From NCBI RefSeq assembly GCF_965363235.1, contig NC_134846.1:61927121-61991120 (forward strand): 64,000 bases of DNA, written 5' to 3'. The notes under the pieces were generated by a model. That model did not search any database. It had not been told where the DNA came from and was given only the letters and a program-made list of their open reading frames with translations. Each line of letters begins with the position of its first letter. The first letter of the stretch is position 1. This document shows, piece after piece, positions 36,701 to 46,279 of the stretch. Source of the stretch: Mytilus galloprovincialis (Eukaryota; Mollusca; Bivalvia; Mytilida; Mytilidae). The translations under genes were made by a program, and so were the position numbers.

Positions 36701-38352
36701 ATAATATTTTACTTGTAAAAGTAAATCCTGAGCCTGTAATAGCTGCTCTTCTTGTTCCATTTGAATTAATAGAAACAACGCTGTCGCCTTTCTTGTTCTC
36801 ATAGAATCATATGATATTAGCTCCATGTTTTGTGAACTTCTTTCTTAACTGTCGTATTAGACTGACCAGTGCATATCGCGCATGGCACTTTAAATGTATT
36901 TTAGCGCGAAAATTAACTTACATTGAGCTGGATTTATTGCCGTCGTAGTTCCATCTTGTCGCCGTCGTACTTTTATTCGATGGCAACACGACAGGATTAC
37001 GAGGTCTTCACGAAGTCGTGTTGCCATCATAAGACCTTCGGGTATCTTCGGGATTCATTCGTGTAGACATCGTAATGTCAAAACTGCCCGATGGAAACGA
37101 TGGAAACACGAATGCAATACGATGAGCAAAGATGCATTCCCGGTGACATTACGATAGTGAGGATGGTGATACGAACTCAATACGAACCCTCAACATCGGA
37201 CGCACCTTCGGGGATTTTTTAACATATTAAAAAATTTAGAACCCTTCCCGAAGTTGTCCCCGAAGGCTAGAAAAAGTGGCCGATGGTTCTACGATGGTTA
37301 AAGATGGCACTACGAATAGCCCGATCTGGATACGATCAGTCCCGATTTTGAAAATTTCCATTATCGTATTGCCATCGGCGAAAAAATCGGGACAGTGTGA
37401 CGCGGGCATTACATATTCTATCTTAAAATCTGAAATTTCTGATTTCTAGTAAAATAGTATAGGTAAGACATGAACCTGTTATACGTACTGTTGAAAGTAT
37501 TCCTATTGCACCATAGAAGGTCTTTCGAATGCTTGAAGAAATAACTTCATCAGATATAAGTTGGTCACATACTATAACCATAAAGCCTGATAGAAATGCC
37601 TTATGCAATCCATGAAAAAAGTTAGTAATTACAAACGCTATAAAGTTCCGGTCTGATAAAATCTGACAAGTCTGTTTCCAAAAAGATTCGTTCATATTTT
37701 TCTCATGAGAAATGTCTGCATCTTCTCTCTTCATTTTCTTCAAATCATACTTTGTATAAGCATGAAGTCCAGAATACAAGAAAAGCAACCAAGAGCAAAA
37801 AGCAATGAGAACAGTTGTCATTTGAAAAGCTCTGAAATAATGTAAATTATCTGATGTGAATTCCAGTAACATGATACTAGGACTCCCAATAATGCTTGCG
37901 ATTTGTGCATAACGAGTGAGAGCTATTCTATCTTCCGGTTCCTGCGATAACTCTGTAAAAAGTGCACACATAGCAAGACCCATAAAGGTAAACATAGTAT
38001 CCCAAAGAAAGAGGGAGGCAATTAAATGCAGGCCAATAATCGTATTGCTGTCTCCCCATGGAATCCATGGTACCAGAAAAGAAAGAGCAAACAATGGTCC
38101 ACAATAAAGAATGCTTTCTCGTCTGGTTTTGGTAAATTTCCAATTTGTACTGTCTTGGATATAGGCAAACAATGGGTCGTTTATTGCATTCCAAATTAGA
38201 TATGATACTTGAGCGACCTGAAACCAATATTCTTCGATATGGTATATATTTAGAAACACTTTGACGTAATAGAAGTTAAAAGCTGAGCTGATTAATCGGA
38301 AGCCCACAGCGGCAGCACAATAAGACAATATTCCTTCCCGACTTACTGTCAT
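24469..38352 (-). CDS. MFSD13A: MFSD13A/TMEM180-like membrane protein, copy A (4 exons)
   Basis: The exons, in transcript order, are 37489-38352, 28121-28275, 25487-25570 and 24469-24736. The introns are 9.2, 2.5 and 0.75 kb, the splice sites are canonical and the joined frame is 456 residues. The protein is strongly hydrophobic. It carries 'FYYVKVF' (28-34), 'NAINDPLF' (55-62) and a basic 'KTRRES' loop, and near the C-terminus 'SSMVFGTNALITKPA'. These match human MFSD13A (TMEM180), whose corresponding blocks are 'NSLNDPLFGW' and 'LLFGMVALVTKP'. It is a major facilitator superfamily relative expected in a membrane, and its substrate is unknown. It is shorter than the human 517 aa. The start aligns with MTV of copy B. 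A decayed copy of exon 1 lies in intron 1. Confidence 0.87.
25487..25570 (-). CDS. MFSD13A: MFSD13A-like copy A, exon 3
   Basis: 84 bases, acceptor 'TATGTTTAAG', donor GTATGT. It encodes 'CASGATFGLFNMPLADIADE', equivalent to the human segment with 'TDLVDED'. Length and phase are identical in the three copies. Confidence 0.87.
25674..26828. mobile_element. TIR DNA transposon with G/A-rich subterminal repeats
   Basis: Inverted arms of about 100 bases (25674-25775 and 26740-26828) share 'ACGATTTACAGAAAAGAGCG', followed by several 'ACCGAAAAG' and 'GACCGAAAAG' units. Both sides are flanked by the 11-base direct repeat TCTTTTTACCG (25663-25673 and 26829-26839), a good candidate target-site duplication. 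The minus-strand frame 26488-26721 ('FVLSYLNCLTKYLQNKDCDM') resembles the region before the catalytic part of hAT-like or ZMYM1-like transposases as I recall them. An 11-base duplication is longer than the 8 expected for hAT. The element is non-autonomous and lies in intron 2 of MFSD13A-like copy A. Confidence 0.7.
26488..26721 (-). pseudogene. hAT-like transposase fragment
   Basis: A 77-residue frame inside the TIR element, with 'FIVALFVTQFVLSYLNCLTK', 'DCDMVLAYDDA' and 'LPDVNTWEQEV'. The pattern of a hydrophobic helix, an L.Q.KD/C.D core and an acidic helix is reminiscent of hAT-family proteins upstream of the dimerisation domain. It is far too short to be active. The family assignment is tentative. 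Confidence 0.4.
27420..27545 (+). repeat. Retrozyme-like solo copy, second subfamily
   Basis: It contains 'GAGCGTTCCTGATGAAGGTA' followed by a GAAA box ('CCAGAAAAGCGC'), in the order of a hammerhead core (CTGATGA, short stem, GAAA). The stem II pairing is weak. A more decayed relative lies at 31110-31200. It directly abuts the repeat at 27545-27801. Confidence 0.5.
27545..27801 (-). repeat. Inverted-pair repeat, right copy
   Basis: Reverse complement of 23821-24047, with matches through 'GTGTGTTACATTTTAATGTT' and 'GTGGTATACTACCGTTGCC'. It has a (GT)n expansion near 27655. Similar but clearly diverged, so the pair is old. Confidence 0.8.
28121..28275 (-). CDS. MFSD13A: MFSD13A-like copy A, exon 2
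   Basis: 155 bases with acceptor 'ATGTTTTCAG' and donor GTAAGT. It encodes 'LLRTYSYFKVIR' and 'GHNHPWCLMLFLLM', and aligns residue for residue with exon 2 of copies B and C. It leaves two bases for the next exon, the same phase in all three. Confidence 0.88.
29040..29400 (+). repeat. Dispersed mussel repeat, long GATGTGG copy
   Basis: The fullest copy of the GATGTGG module here, running through 'CATACCGCATAGTCAGCTAT' and on into a second module with 'CTCCTGACTTGGGACAGGC'. The second module also recurs at 26140-26240 and 30175-30260, so composite arrangements are common. No open frame of note. Confidence 0.75.
29425..29695 (+). repeat. Dispersed repeat with (GGAC)n tail
   Basis: Forward copy of the repeat at 5812-5990. 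It contains a GGAC/GAAC tetranucleotide array (29605-29646) and ends in 'GTAGGTGGGGCATAA'. The opposite-strand frame over it (29593-29877) is repeat-derived. Confidence 0.75.
30316..30861 (-). pseudogene. Decayed MFSD13A-like exon 1 copy
   Basis: It aligns on the minus strand with residues 1 to about 185 of copy A exon 1. The shared start context is at 30859-30861, followed by 'FYYVKVFLNIYKIE', 'QVAQVSYFI', 'NALNDLLF', 'LILWDTM' and 'FRPFQMTTV'. The frame is broken between 'FTKI' and 'LILWDTM' by small deletions, the NDPLF motif is changed to NDLLF, and homology stops near 30320 before the exon's 3' third. It sits in intron 1 of copy A in the same orientation and is closer to copy A than to B or C. 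Confidence 0.88.
32269..32330. promoter_or_regulatory. Cluster of CRE-like TGACGT half-sites
   Basis: Four ACGTC/TGACG cores fall in about 60 bases: TGACGTTA (32269), TAACGTCA (32301), TGACGTTT (32314) and TACGTC (32322). The middle pair forms a near-palindrome. Such cores bind CREB/ATF factors in animals. The site is inside intron 1 of copy A and far from any start, so function is speculative. Confidence 0.2.
35348..37408. mobile_element. 2.06-kb TIR element with TTA target duplication
   Basis: The ends are 27-base perfect inverted repeats beginning 'TGCCCGCGTCACACTGTCCC'. TTA is duplicated at 35345-35347 and 37409-37411. The 3-base TTA duplication is typical of PIF/Harbinger elements. Both subterminal regions (about 35385-35670 and 36955-37380) are dense in TACGATGG and TACGAAG motifs, which could be transposase-binding repeats. 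No transposase frame remains, so it is non-autonomous. A different repeat (about 35765-36320) occupies its centre. It lies in intron 1 of copy A, 80 bases from the end of exon 1. Confidence 0.85.
35765..36320 (+). repeat. Repeat nested in the TTA element
   Basis: Bounded by 'TTATCCCCTCGCC' on the left and the inverted 'CGAGGGGATGCCACGCTCGG' on the right. It contains two copies of 'TGGACACTCTAAAACCAA' (35819 and 35952) and 'GTTCAAAGGTCAAGGTCA'. These modules are unlike the flanking TACGATGG sequence, so I read it as a later insertion. Its class is unknown. Confidence 0.6.
37489..38352 (-). CDS. MFSD13A: MFSD13A-like copy A, exon 1
   Basis: 288 codons from ATG (38350-38352) to donor GTACGT. 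It encodes the N-terminal transmembrane half with 'WIPWGDS' between helices and the acidic/basic loop 'KKMKREDADISHEKN' before the second half. A frame read past the donor adds 21 unrelated residues and is intronic. Confidence 0.9.
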
Positions 38353-38916
38353 GGCTATATTATTCCTATGATATTGCTACAACGGGATGAAATTATTCAT
38401 CGTATCCGCATACTGTAATCTACCAATATTACGACGTATAAAAGTGCGTTACCTGTTTTATGCACTATTGCACAAAATAGCATCCGGTATGTATATATAT
38501 ATTTATAAGCCGTTTAATGATATAAATCGTAGACAGGTTGCTAGAATTCGACATCGAAACAAAAATATAACCATTGATTTACCATAATGATATCATAATG
38601 GCTAGAAATGTGAAATAATCATTGCAGATAATGGTAATATCCAAATGATATTTATAAAATCATATATTTATATATTTTCGAGTTGAGAACTAGTCCTGGG
38701 CTGGTATTTGTTTTGTCGACATTCAGGCTCGCCCCTTTTGAAGTTTATGCAATTCACTCAGTGTGTGTTTGTAACATTGGTTTACCTTCTTCGACTGGTA
38801 AGATATGAACATCGGTAATATACTGTTGCCTAAATTTATGTTTTTACCAGTTGCTATTCCACTGACAAATACAAGTCGAATAATGAACTGTTATAACCTT
38901 CCACGCATATGCCTGT

Positions 38917-39074
38917 CAGGGATGGATCCAGCCATTAAAATAAAGGGGGTTCTAACCCAGGACAAAAAAAAAGAGGGAGTTTCCAACTACAACATGTCCC
39001 CATTCAAATGCATTGATCGTAAAAAAAAAGTGGGTTCCAACCCCCGGACCCCCACCCTCCTGGATCCGCCACTG
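38917..39074. mobile_element. MITE, CAGKGGCGGATCCAG type
   Basis: The imperfect terminal inverted repeats are CAGGGATGGATCCAG and CTGGATCCGCCACTG, flanked by CCTGT on both sides (38912-38916 and 39075-39079) as a likely 5-base target duplication. The interior has 'GTTCTAACCCAGGAC', an A-rich run and 'CAACCCCCGGACCCCC'. A second copy lies at 63799-63951. Confidence 0.75.
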
Positions 39075-39235
39075 CCTGTTCAAAAGAAGGAACCTTATCT
39101 GTTGTTATCTCAAGTCGTATTTTAAAGATTTCCGTTATCATTGGAATGAGGTGCAGGTGATAGATCTTTGATAGTCTTGGTTGTAAGTATCCAAAACTTT
39201 TCTAGACCCGGAAGATTTAGTATTTCACATCATGG

Positions 39236-39480
39236 AAATAAACTCATCATAGATACCAGGATTAAATTTTGTATATATGCCAGACGCGCATTTCGTCTAC
39301 AAAAGGCTCATCAGTGACGCTCGAATCAAAACAAGGCCAAATAAACTACGAAGTTGAAGAGCATTGAGAACCAAAATTCCTAAAAGTTTTGCCAAATTTA
39401 GCTAAGGTAATCTATTGCTGAGGTAGAAAAGCCTTAGTATTTCAAAAATTCTAAATTTTGTTAACAGTTAATTTGTAAAT
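39236..39480 (-). repeat. Retrozyme-like solo repeat (minus)
   Basis: Monomer of the family seen in tandem at 60.8-62.7 kb, recognised by 'GATTACCTTAGCTAAATTTG', 'CAATGCTCTTCAAC' and the hammerhead core at 39277-39320. It ends in 'CCTGGTATCTATGATGAG'. Its subfamily differs from the array by the sequence before the ribozyme. Confidence 0.8.
39277..39320 (-). ncRNA. Hammerhead ribozyme motif, solo copy
   Basis: The minus strand reads GCGTCA, CTGATGA, a stem II hairpin, GAAA, ATGC/GCGT, C, then TGGCAT. Core boxes are intact. Stem II has one mismatch (GCCT against AGAC), and the last pair of stem I is lost. Stem III is short and loopless, as in dimer-type motifs. Probably weak or inactive alone. 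Confidence 0.65.
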
Positions 39481-39504
39481 ATAAGCATATCAATGAGGGG
39501 GGAT

Positions 39505-39690
39505 AGGACCTTTATCGGGACTCCGGGATCGGGTGTTTTTAAGCTCGGGATTTCGGGATTGACCCTTTCGGGATCCGGGAATCCTTTTTTTCGGATTTCG
39601 GGATGTCGGGATTTGCTTTATTTAAATTCGGGACCTCGGGATTTCGTTTTTTCAAGTCCGGGATTTCGGGATCAAGACCCCTGCTATCCC
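39505..39690 (+). repeat. CGGGAT minisatellite
   Basis: A degenerate short repeat of CGGGAT or CGGGACTC in units separated by T-rich spacers, about 15-25 bases per unit. It produces long frames on both strands (39493-39738 and 39539-39763) that are repeat artefacts. It is strikingly GC-richer than its surroundings. Confidence 0.75.
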
Positions 39691-40844
39691 CCCTCATCAA
39701 TGATAATTCATGTTGGTTTGTTAAATGTTGAACTCTAGATGTCTTACTGACATGTACCGACACTATATCTCCTTATTCTCATATTTGACATTTAATCTGC
39801 TAACATTGTCCGAGTTGACATTCGAATGAACAACTTACAAAAAGTTCTCTGGTTACCTTATAATCAATGTATTCTGTTCTGAAATAAAAATTCCTTCGAT
39901 AAAAATTGTCGGACAAAGAAAGCAAGAGGTGGAAGAAACAAAGGGGATATTCGAAACACAAAGGTCGAGACAATGATATGGCAAAAATGGAAAGATGATT
40001 AATAGGCAAACAATTTCACAAAAAACTACAGAGCAACATGAACCCAACCAAAAAACCCGGAAGGGTCATCTGACATATCTCCACTAGTGACACAGTAATC
40101 GTCTCTCTTGAGCATACTTTTCATGAAAAATTTAAAACAAAGTAACTGCGAGTTGAACAATCTGACCTACTTGACATAAAAATGACGTATTTATCGACGA
40201 TCACATCATTCGGTATATTATGGAAAAAACATTATAATGAAAGAAATAAACCAACTAACATATCAAAATCATACTTCCACGCCAAAGCAACATCCACCCC
40301 AACTTAACCCCATCCCACCCAACCCCATCTTTACAAAATAAAACCAAACAGATACTAATATTTAAGAATAAAACACTCAACGAAGATTAACAAAGGCTAA
40401 AATAGCTCATTCTAATTGTACGGTCTTTCCTTATATAAACAAAGCTGTAATCTAAAAGAGGGGCGAAAGATACCAGAGGGACAGTCAAATTCATAGATCA
40501 AAAATAAACTGACAACGCCATGGTTTAAGTATTCCAATAAAGAACATGGGACAGGGCGCACCTGATTGAATAAAAATTGCAACGTAACGTGTATCTTTGA
40601 CAACATCGGAGATCAAAATGGATGTTTGTGTTGGTGTTCCATGTTCGGAAATTTTAAAAAATAAAATCATTTTACAGTAAGTTTAATTGTACTTCATTTT
40701 GTAATCGTGAAACGATTTTAACACTGTTTTGGCTTGATCAACTCAAAATGGCTGCCTTCTGAACACGTTTCATAGGTTCGCTTCTAATTGTAAAATTTAT
40801 AAACTCCTCAATTAAAATCGAAATAATTCAATCATACCATGTTC

Positions 40845-41085
40845 TATGAAAGAGGATGAAAGATACCAAAGGGACAGTCAAACTCATAAATCGAAAATAA
40901 ACTGACAACGCCATGGCTAAAAATGAAAAAGACAAACAGACAAACAATAGTACACATGACACAACATAGAAAACTAAAGAATAAATAACACGAACCCCAC
41001 CAAAAACTAGGAGTGATCTCAGGTGCTCCGGAAGGGTAAGCAGATCCTGCTCCACAGGTGGCATCCGTCGTGTTGCTTATGTGAT
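40845..41085 (+). repeat. Dispersed repeat, 'CTGACAACGCCATGG' module
   Basis: Runs from 'GAAAGATACCAAAGGGACAG' to 'GCAGATCCTGCTCCACAGGT'. Inverted copy at 44540-44763; partial copies at 28685-28760 and 40442-40545. The 41 kb and 44.6 kb copies flank the last three exons of MFSD13A-like copy B in inverted orientation. Confidence 0.8.
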
Positions 41086-41147
41086 AACAAATCCGGTAAA
41101 TAGTATAATTCGGTAGGTCATATTCATGAAAGGGAATGGGACTGTAG

Positions 41148-41572
41148 TTACGACGTAAGGAACATATCCGATATCATTTGTGAAACGGTTATTCCATAAC
41201 GGTCAACCAACTCGTGATGGCGTCCGTAAAATTTACGAAGGGATGATTTCAACTTCACCATTTGGAACTCTTGGTTTAATAGCTGCCTTGTGAGCAGCAA
41301 CCATCTATCAAGAAAATCATGATAGGAAATGCAAGCACGGGAATATCGTATCAATTGGGAGATATATACCCCGTATGCAGGTGCTGCTGGAATGTTGCTA
41401 CTTAGAAATGGAAAGTTCATAATTGGAAAGCTGAAATCATCTATTTTGTAGTAAAGTTTTGTTTTCAACCGACCCTCATTGTCAATTTCTAGATGTAAGT
41501 CAAGATATGAGGCCGACTTAACTGTATCTTTAGTATCCTTTATCTCTAGTTCGATGGGATAGATGACAGTTG
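41148..41572 (-). pseudogene. Reverse-transcriptase C-terminal fragment
   Basis: The minus strand encodes 'SASYLDLHLEIDNEGRL', 'NFPFLSSNIPAAPAYGVYIS' and 'KLKSSLRKFYGRHHELVDRY'. I recall these blocks as the C-terminal region of a very common bivalve retroelement reverse transcriptase. The class (non-LTR or Penelope-like) is not settled by this fragment. It is a truncated fossil bounded by unrelated repeat modules, about 100 bases upstream (plus-strand sense) of the MFSD13A-like copy B region. Confidence 0.6.
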
Positions 41573-41771
41573 TTATCCATTCGTTTGATGTGTTTGAGCT
41601 TTTGATTTTGGCATTTGATTAGGGAGTTCAGTATTTTTGTGATTTTACTTTTTTCTTTGCCCATTTATACAAGGGTAGGTATCATATGTGTCAACATTTG
41701 TACACCTCGCTTATATTATGCTTATTACTGATGTTAAAAATGAGCATAGAGCATGGTATGAAATAATTATC

Positions 41772-41822
41772 AAATAGTTATCAAAGGTACCAGGATTATA
41801 ATTTAGTATGCCAGACGCGCCA
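41772..41822 (-). repeat. Retrozyme-like 3' fragment
   Basis: The minus strand reads 'GGCGCGTCTGGCATACTAAA' then 'TTATAATCCTGGTACCTTTG', the sequence after the ribozyme in the tandem array. It is truncated just inside the hammerhead, so the core is missing. Confidence 0.7.
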
Positions 41823-41877
41823 AATAATACACAGATTTGACACTTCTTACAGCTAAAGTTTTTTGAACACAGACAAA

Positions 41878-42142
41878 CTAAGTCTCAATTAGAATAGTAT
41901 TTTCTGATTTACATGGGATTTTAAAAAAGGACCATGATACAAATTGTATCGATCCAATAATTATTGGATAACAGCACACTAACATAAACATCGCATGTTT
42001 AAGTTCAAGTGAAGATTCTGTCCCTTTCAGCTGACTATATCCATATATGTCTAATATAGCTGCTACGAACATTGGAGACAAGGAAATCGCCGGTCTTCCT
42101 ATCAATGAACTGGTTCCAAATACCATGGAAGATAAAGGTCTT
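41878..42142 (-). CDS. MFSD13A: MFSD13A-like copy B, exon 4 with stop
   Basis: Acceptor 'TTATGTTTCAG', then 'RPLSSMVFGTSSLIGRPAIS', 'AAILDIYGYSQL', the last helix 'IIIGSIQFVSWSF' and TAG. Confidence 0.9.
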
Positions 42143-45100
42143 CTGAAACATAAAGATAAGTTTTTAACATAAGCAAATTGGAAGATAAAGCAAAAGTTGG
42201 TAAAAAAATGAACACACACAAATAAGTCAGTTTAAGGTTCGTAAAGGGTAATCAATAATAACCATGCACTAATATTAGTTAGCTAGACATATCAAAAGTT
42301 ATATTGCAGAGCTTTGATTATTTTTGTTCAAATTTCTAAAATGTAAAGACTCGGAAAGACTTAGATTGACAAACTGTATAGATGCCTGTTTATTGTTAAA
42401 TCTGTTTGTTTTTGTTGCTGTCTCCTTCACGTATATCCCTTTTATTGTATGTATTTCGTATCTGTATGTATTACAGAAAAGGTCTTCACTTGGGCAACAC
42501 CAATCGACTCATTCAATGTTTTTTTTTTAATTTACTATATTTATCGTTGTTTTTTTTTAATATCTGGGAAAGTGAGGTTGTCAATGCAGTAGCTGATTAA
42601 AGGGACATACGATATCAAATTCATTTCCACCAAATCGACACAAACTCGGTAATTTGATTGATGACATAAAAATATTTATCAAAATTTCAAAATTTTGCAT
42701 GAATTACAAAAGAAATAATAACAATGCATGAAATCGACTAGATAAAATATTAACGTTTTGTTTTGTTTTGGAATTGTGGATCTTCTATGCTCTTCAACTT
42801 TGTATTGTTTGGCTTTATAACTATTTTGATATGAGCGTCACTGATGAGTCTTATGTAGACGAAACGCGTGTCTGGCGTACTGAATTATAATCCTGATACT
42901 TTTGATAACTATTTGTCTAAATTGTCCCCCGAGATAACCTTAGAACACTACTGATTGTCCTGTGACCAGGTATGAACCAGGTATGAACATAGATATGATT
43001 TTTTTTTGCAGACAGACAAGCAAGTACAAAAATATAACTTATATATTTTTGAAAAAGCAAAATAAAAATCAAATGGATACAAGAACGAGATAATCGTCAG
43101 TACATCTTGTATAATTTGTAGGAACTTGAATTATGTATTAGGAATAATAATAAAATTAATAGTAACAAGGGTGACCAAATACTAATTTTGAGTATTTGAT
43201 GAGTATTTTGTGCCAATCTGAAATCCTGATTGACTGTCACCATGAATGGATATCGTGAAATTTCGGCATGTTAGAAAACATGAATCAAACCAAGCTATTA
43301 TTATCCGCATCAATTTATGTCCACACTTGTAAAAATAGTAAAAATATCAAAAGTTCTTTATATTATGATATGTATTGCTTCACGGTTGTTTTCTCCTATG
43401 TTTTATCTTGCTGTTAGGTGTGTTTGGCGCAAATCTATCGAGTGAAGTATTTAAATATATTATTACATATTTTATGTCTGTCTTGTTTTTGGATTCTTTT
43501 CCTTTTTCTTTCATTCTTCTGTTGTACCAATGTTTGACTAGTTCGTTTCTTTCTTTTCTTTACTTTTGAATATTTTTTTGTTTTGTTATAGTCGTACATA
43601 GGTACTATATTTCTATGAAGAAGAATTAATTTAAGTAGTGATAACTTTTGTCATAATATATTATGTATTGTAAATCAAAATACATATTGATACAGAAAAA
43701 CTTGAAATACTTACTCTCGTTTATATTTAGTTTTGTTGATATCAGCTAGATCTGCTTGTGCCATACCAAAGAAAGCGTAAACAACACTTATCGCACAGCT
43801 AAAAGAAAAATAAATATGTAGCAAATAATATTCATATCTCGGAGTCTTTCAAACCCCTATGATCATACATTGGACACTTTATGTTTAATGTTTTTTGAAA
43901 TATTTCTACTGTTTTATAGGTTAATATTTGTGAGTTTATACTTTAAATGGTCTCTTTGTTGTTCGTTCTTTTGATATTTAGATGAAAATGTATAGACGTA
44001 ACAAATAAAAGGATGAATAAACTTCCAACACTACATAAATATTTTTACCTATCAAGCATCAGGAATATGATTAGGCACCAAGTATGCTCTTGTCCAATAT
44101 ATAGCATAATAAATCCTGCTAGTACCATGGATCCATAGACTGATTGTACCACTTTGTAGTAAGAGTATCTCGTCGCAAACGACGCTCCAAATACCACACA
44201 TATCTATGGCAAAGAATAGCTTTATTGGAGAAAACCTTCTATGTATAAATATACACAATTAATGAGTTATAATAATCTAAGAGAATTATGTAATTTGGGT
44301 AAATTTATATTTCGTGCACAAAAATTAAGATCTCTAACGTGATGTAATATGTTTCACACATTACCTTCTGCTATCTATGTATACTTTGTATACTTTGTGT
44401 GGTTTATATGTTGTATACCTATAGTTGTTATGACTTTGGTAAATAAAGATATAGTTATTGTTCAATAATAACAAAAATAAAAAACGATACCACGCTCGTT
44501 TCATATACTTTTAAGACTCTTCAGTGGTGCTCAAATAATAACCACAAATGGAGCAGGATCTGCTTACCCTTCCGGATCACTTGAGATCACTCCCAGTTTT
44601 TGGTGGGGTTCTTGTTGCTTAGTCTTTAGTTTACTATGTTGTGTCTTATGTACTATTATTTGTCTGTTTGTCTTTTTATTTTTAGCCATGACGTTGTCGG
44701 TTTATTTTCTATCTATGAGTTTGACGCTCCCTCTGGTATCTTTCGTCCCTCTTTCATAAAACAGTAAGAAGGTCATATTAATCAACGCATCATAGAATTA
44801 CATATACTGTCATATAGCTTCTTGAACATGTATGATCATTCATTGAGTAACTTGTCATTTTATTCATAATATTACATTCACTTGTCTCAATTACAAATGC
44901 CAAAATCATACAGCTTGTCGCCGACACATCAAACCCCCAATATTCAACTTACTGCAGATATTAAAGGGATTCCACCATAAAAAATCTTTCTGGCATCTTT
45001 CGGAAACACATCATCTGGAATTAAGTGATCACAAACTATGGCGATGAAATTATTTACAAAATATTTATGAAAAACGTGAAAGAAGAAGGTGACAGCAAAA

Positions 45101-45843
45101 GCAATAAAGTTAGCATCTGATAAATACTGGCAAACTTGGGTGCAATAAGATTCATTTCCTTCTGAAATATTTTCACTAATTTCATTACCTTGATCTACAT
45201 GTATGTCTGAATTAGTCCTTTTAATTGTATTCGGGTCATAAGGACTAGAAATATTAATTCCTGCGTAAAGAAATAATAAACCGGAACACACTGCTATCAG
45301 TAATGTCGTTATTTGAAAGGTTTTAAAGTTGCTAAGACTGTCCGATGTAAACTCTAGTAATAAAACCGTTGGCGTGCCTAATATACACGCAGTATGGTAA
45401 TATTTCGTCAGTAGTATTCTGTCCTCTGTTTTGTCAGAAAGTTCTACAAACAATGCAGACATAGTAAGTGACATAAATGTACATACTGTGTCCCAAGAAA
45501 CGAGACTTACAATTAGATGTAGTCCTACAACCCATGAATTATCTCCCCATGGTAACCATGGTATAATGAATGTTGTTACTAATATAGGCCCACAATATAA
45601 AATACTTTCTCGTCTTGTTTTTGTAATTCTCAATCTTTTGCTATCTAGAATATAACCAAATAAAGGATCGTTTATGACATTCCATGTTAGGTATACTAGT
45701 TGTGCCATCTGAAACCAATATGCCTCGATGTGATATAGATTCATGAACACTTTGACATAATAGAAACTGTAGGCTGTGCTAACCATCCGGAATGCTATTC
45801 CAGAAGCACAATAAGCTATGAGTCTATGTTTGTTGACTGTCAT
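41878..45843 (-). CDS. MFSD13A: MFSD13A/TMEM180-like membrane protein, copy B (4 exons)
   Basis: The exons, in transcript order, are 44953-45843, 44049-44203, 43715-43798 and 41878-42142. All have canonical splice sites and together give a 464-residue frame with no stop. The introns are only 749, 250 and 1,572 bases, so this is the most compact copy. It shows 'FYYVKVF', 'NVINDPLFGYIL', 'KTRRES', 'WLPWGDNSW' and 'SSMVFGTSSLIGRPA'. Compared with A it has a longer, more acidic central loop (about residues 205-235, Asp/Asn/Glu-rich). The role is as for copy A, a predicted polytopic MFS-type membrane protein of unknown substrate. The intact frame and tidy structure suggest it is functional. Confidence 0.9.
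42780..42912 (+). repeat. Retrozyme-like solo repeat (plus)
   Basis: Close to the array subfamily: 'GGCTTTATAACTATTTTGAT', then the hammerhead core, then 'TTATAATCCTGATACTTTTG'. It faces the inverted 3' fragment at 41772-41822, 1 kb away. Confidence 0.8.
42835..42878 (+). ncRNA. Hammerhead ribozyme motif, solo copy
   Basis: GCGTCA, CTGATGA, stem II GTCT-TATGT-AGAC, GAAA, ACGC/GTGT stem III, cleavage base C at 42872, then TGGCGT closing stem I. All core bases fit the type I consensus. Stem III has one G-U wobble. Confidence 0.75.
43715..43798 (-). CDS. MFSD13A: MFSD13A-like copy B, exon 3
   Basis: 84 bases, acceptor 'TTTTCTTTTAG', donor GTAAGT. It encodes 'FFGMAQADLADINKTKYKR'. It is the most diverged of the three exon 3 copies at its start (CAISVVYA against CASGATF). 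Confidence 0.87.
44049..44203 (-). CDS. MFSD13A: MFSD13A-like copy B, exon 2
   Basis: 155 bases, acceptor 'CTTTGCCATAG', donor GTAAAA. It encodes 'FATRYSYYKVVQ' and 'GQEHTWCLIIFLML', two hydrophobic segments around a conserved Trp-Cys. Confidence 0.88.
44540..44763 (-). repeat. Dispersed repeat, 'CTGACAACGCCATGG' module (reverse)
   Basis: Inverted relative of 40845-41085, matching from the 'GCAGGATCTGCTTACCCTTC' end to 'GAAAGAGGGACGAAAGATAC' on the opposite strand. It lies in the region between exons 1 and 2 of copy B, inside its 749-base intron 1. Confidence 0.8.
44953..45843 (-). CDS. MFSD13A: MFSD13A-like copy B, exon 1
   Basis: 297 codons from the MTV start. An in-frame ATG 36 bases upstream (45877-45879) is poor because a good acceptor (TTTTCTTTTAG) lies between, at 45852-45853, so the real exon begins with an 8-base leader and an upstream non-coding exon exists. 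Donor is GTAAGT. Confidence 0.9.
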
Positions 45844-46279
45844 TTGTGAACCTAAAAGAAAATCAGTAAAATTATCCATAGATGTAATGTAGCATGTGCT
45901 TTGTTTATACTAGTAATCCTCACTCTCATTTCTCGTTTTTAAAACAGTACACTCTAAATAGATTTCCAGCACATTATCTAAACAAATGATTTAAGGTCAA
46001 GTATCAGTAAATAGGCTATGTCACATAATTTTGCATACAACTCTGTATGAATGGATGGATGGACTTCAAATGAAAATCTAAAACATAATGCATTTATCTA
46101 ATTTATCCTTTGAAAAATTACTGATCGAATTTTTACAAAATGGGTGAATATTTGTATAGAAAGCACATAAATCGGCGAAAAACTTTCTAAAATTTGTCTT
46201 AAAATCGTTAAATCTCTAAGTCTACTCCATGTTGTTGATACATAAATTTCCGTTTTAACGATAAAAAAAATAAAGATAG

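Noticed and set aside
37423-37488. 21 extra residues at the end of copy A exon 1
   Set aside because: They read past the donor GTACGT and have no counterpart in the other copies.
39493-39763. Overlapping frames on both strands with Gly/Pro/Arg-rich repeats
   Set aside because: Both are readings of the CGGGAT minisatellite.
45844-45879. Upstream in-frame ATG giving 12 extra residues to copy B
   Set aside because: A strong acceptor lies between it and the MTV start that is shared with copy A.
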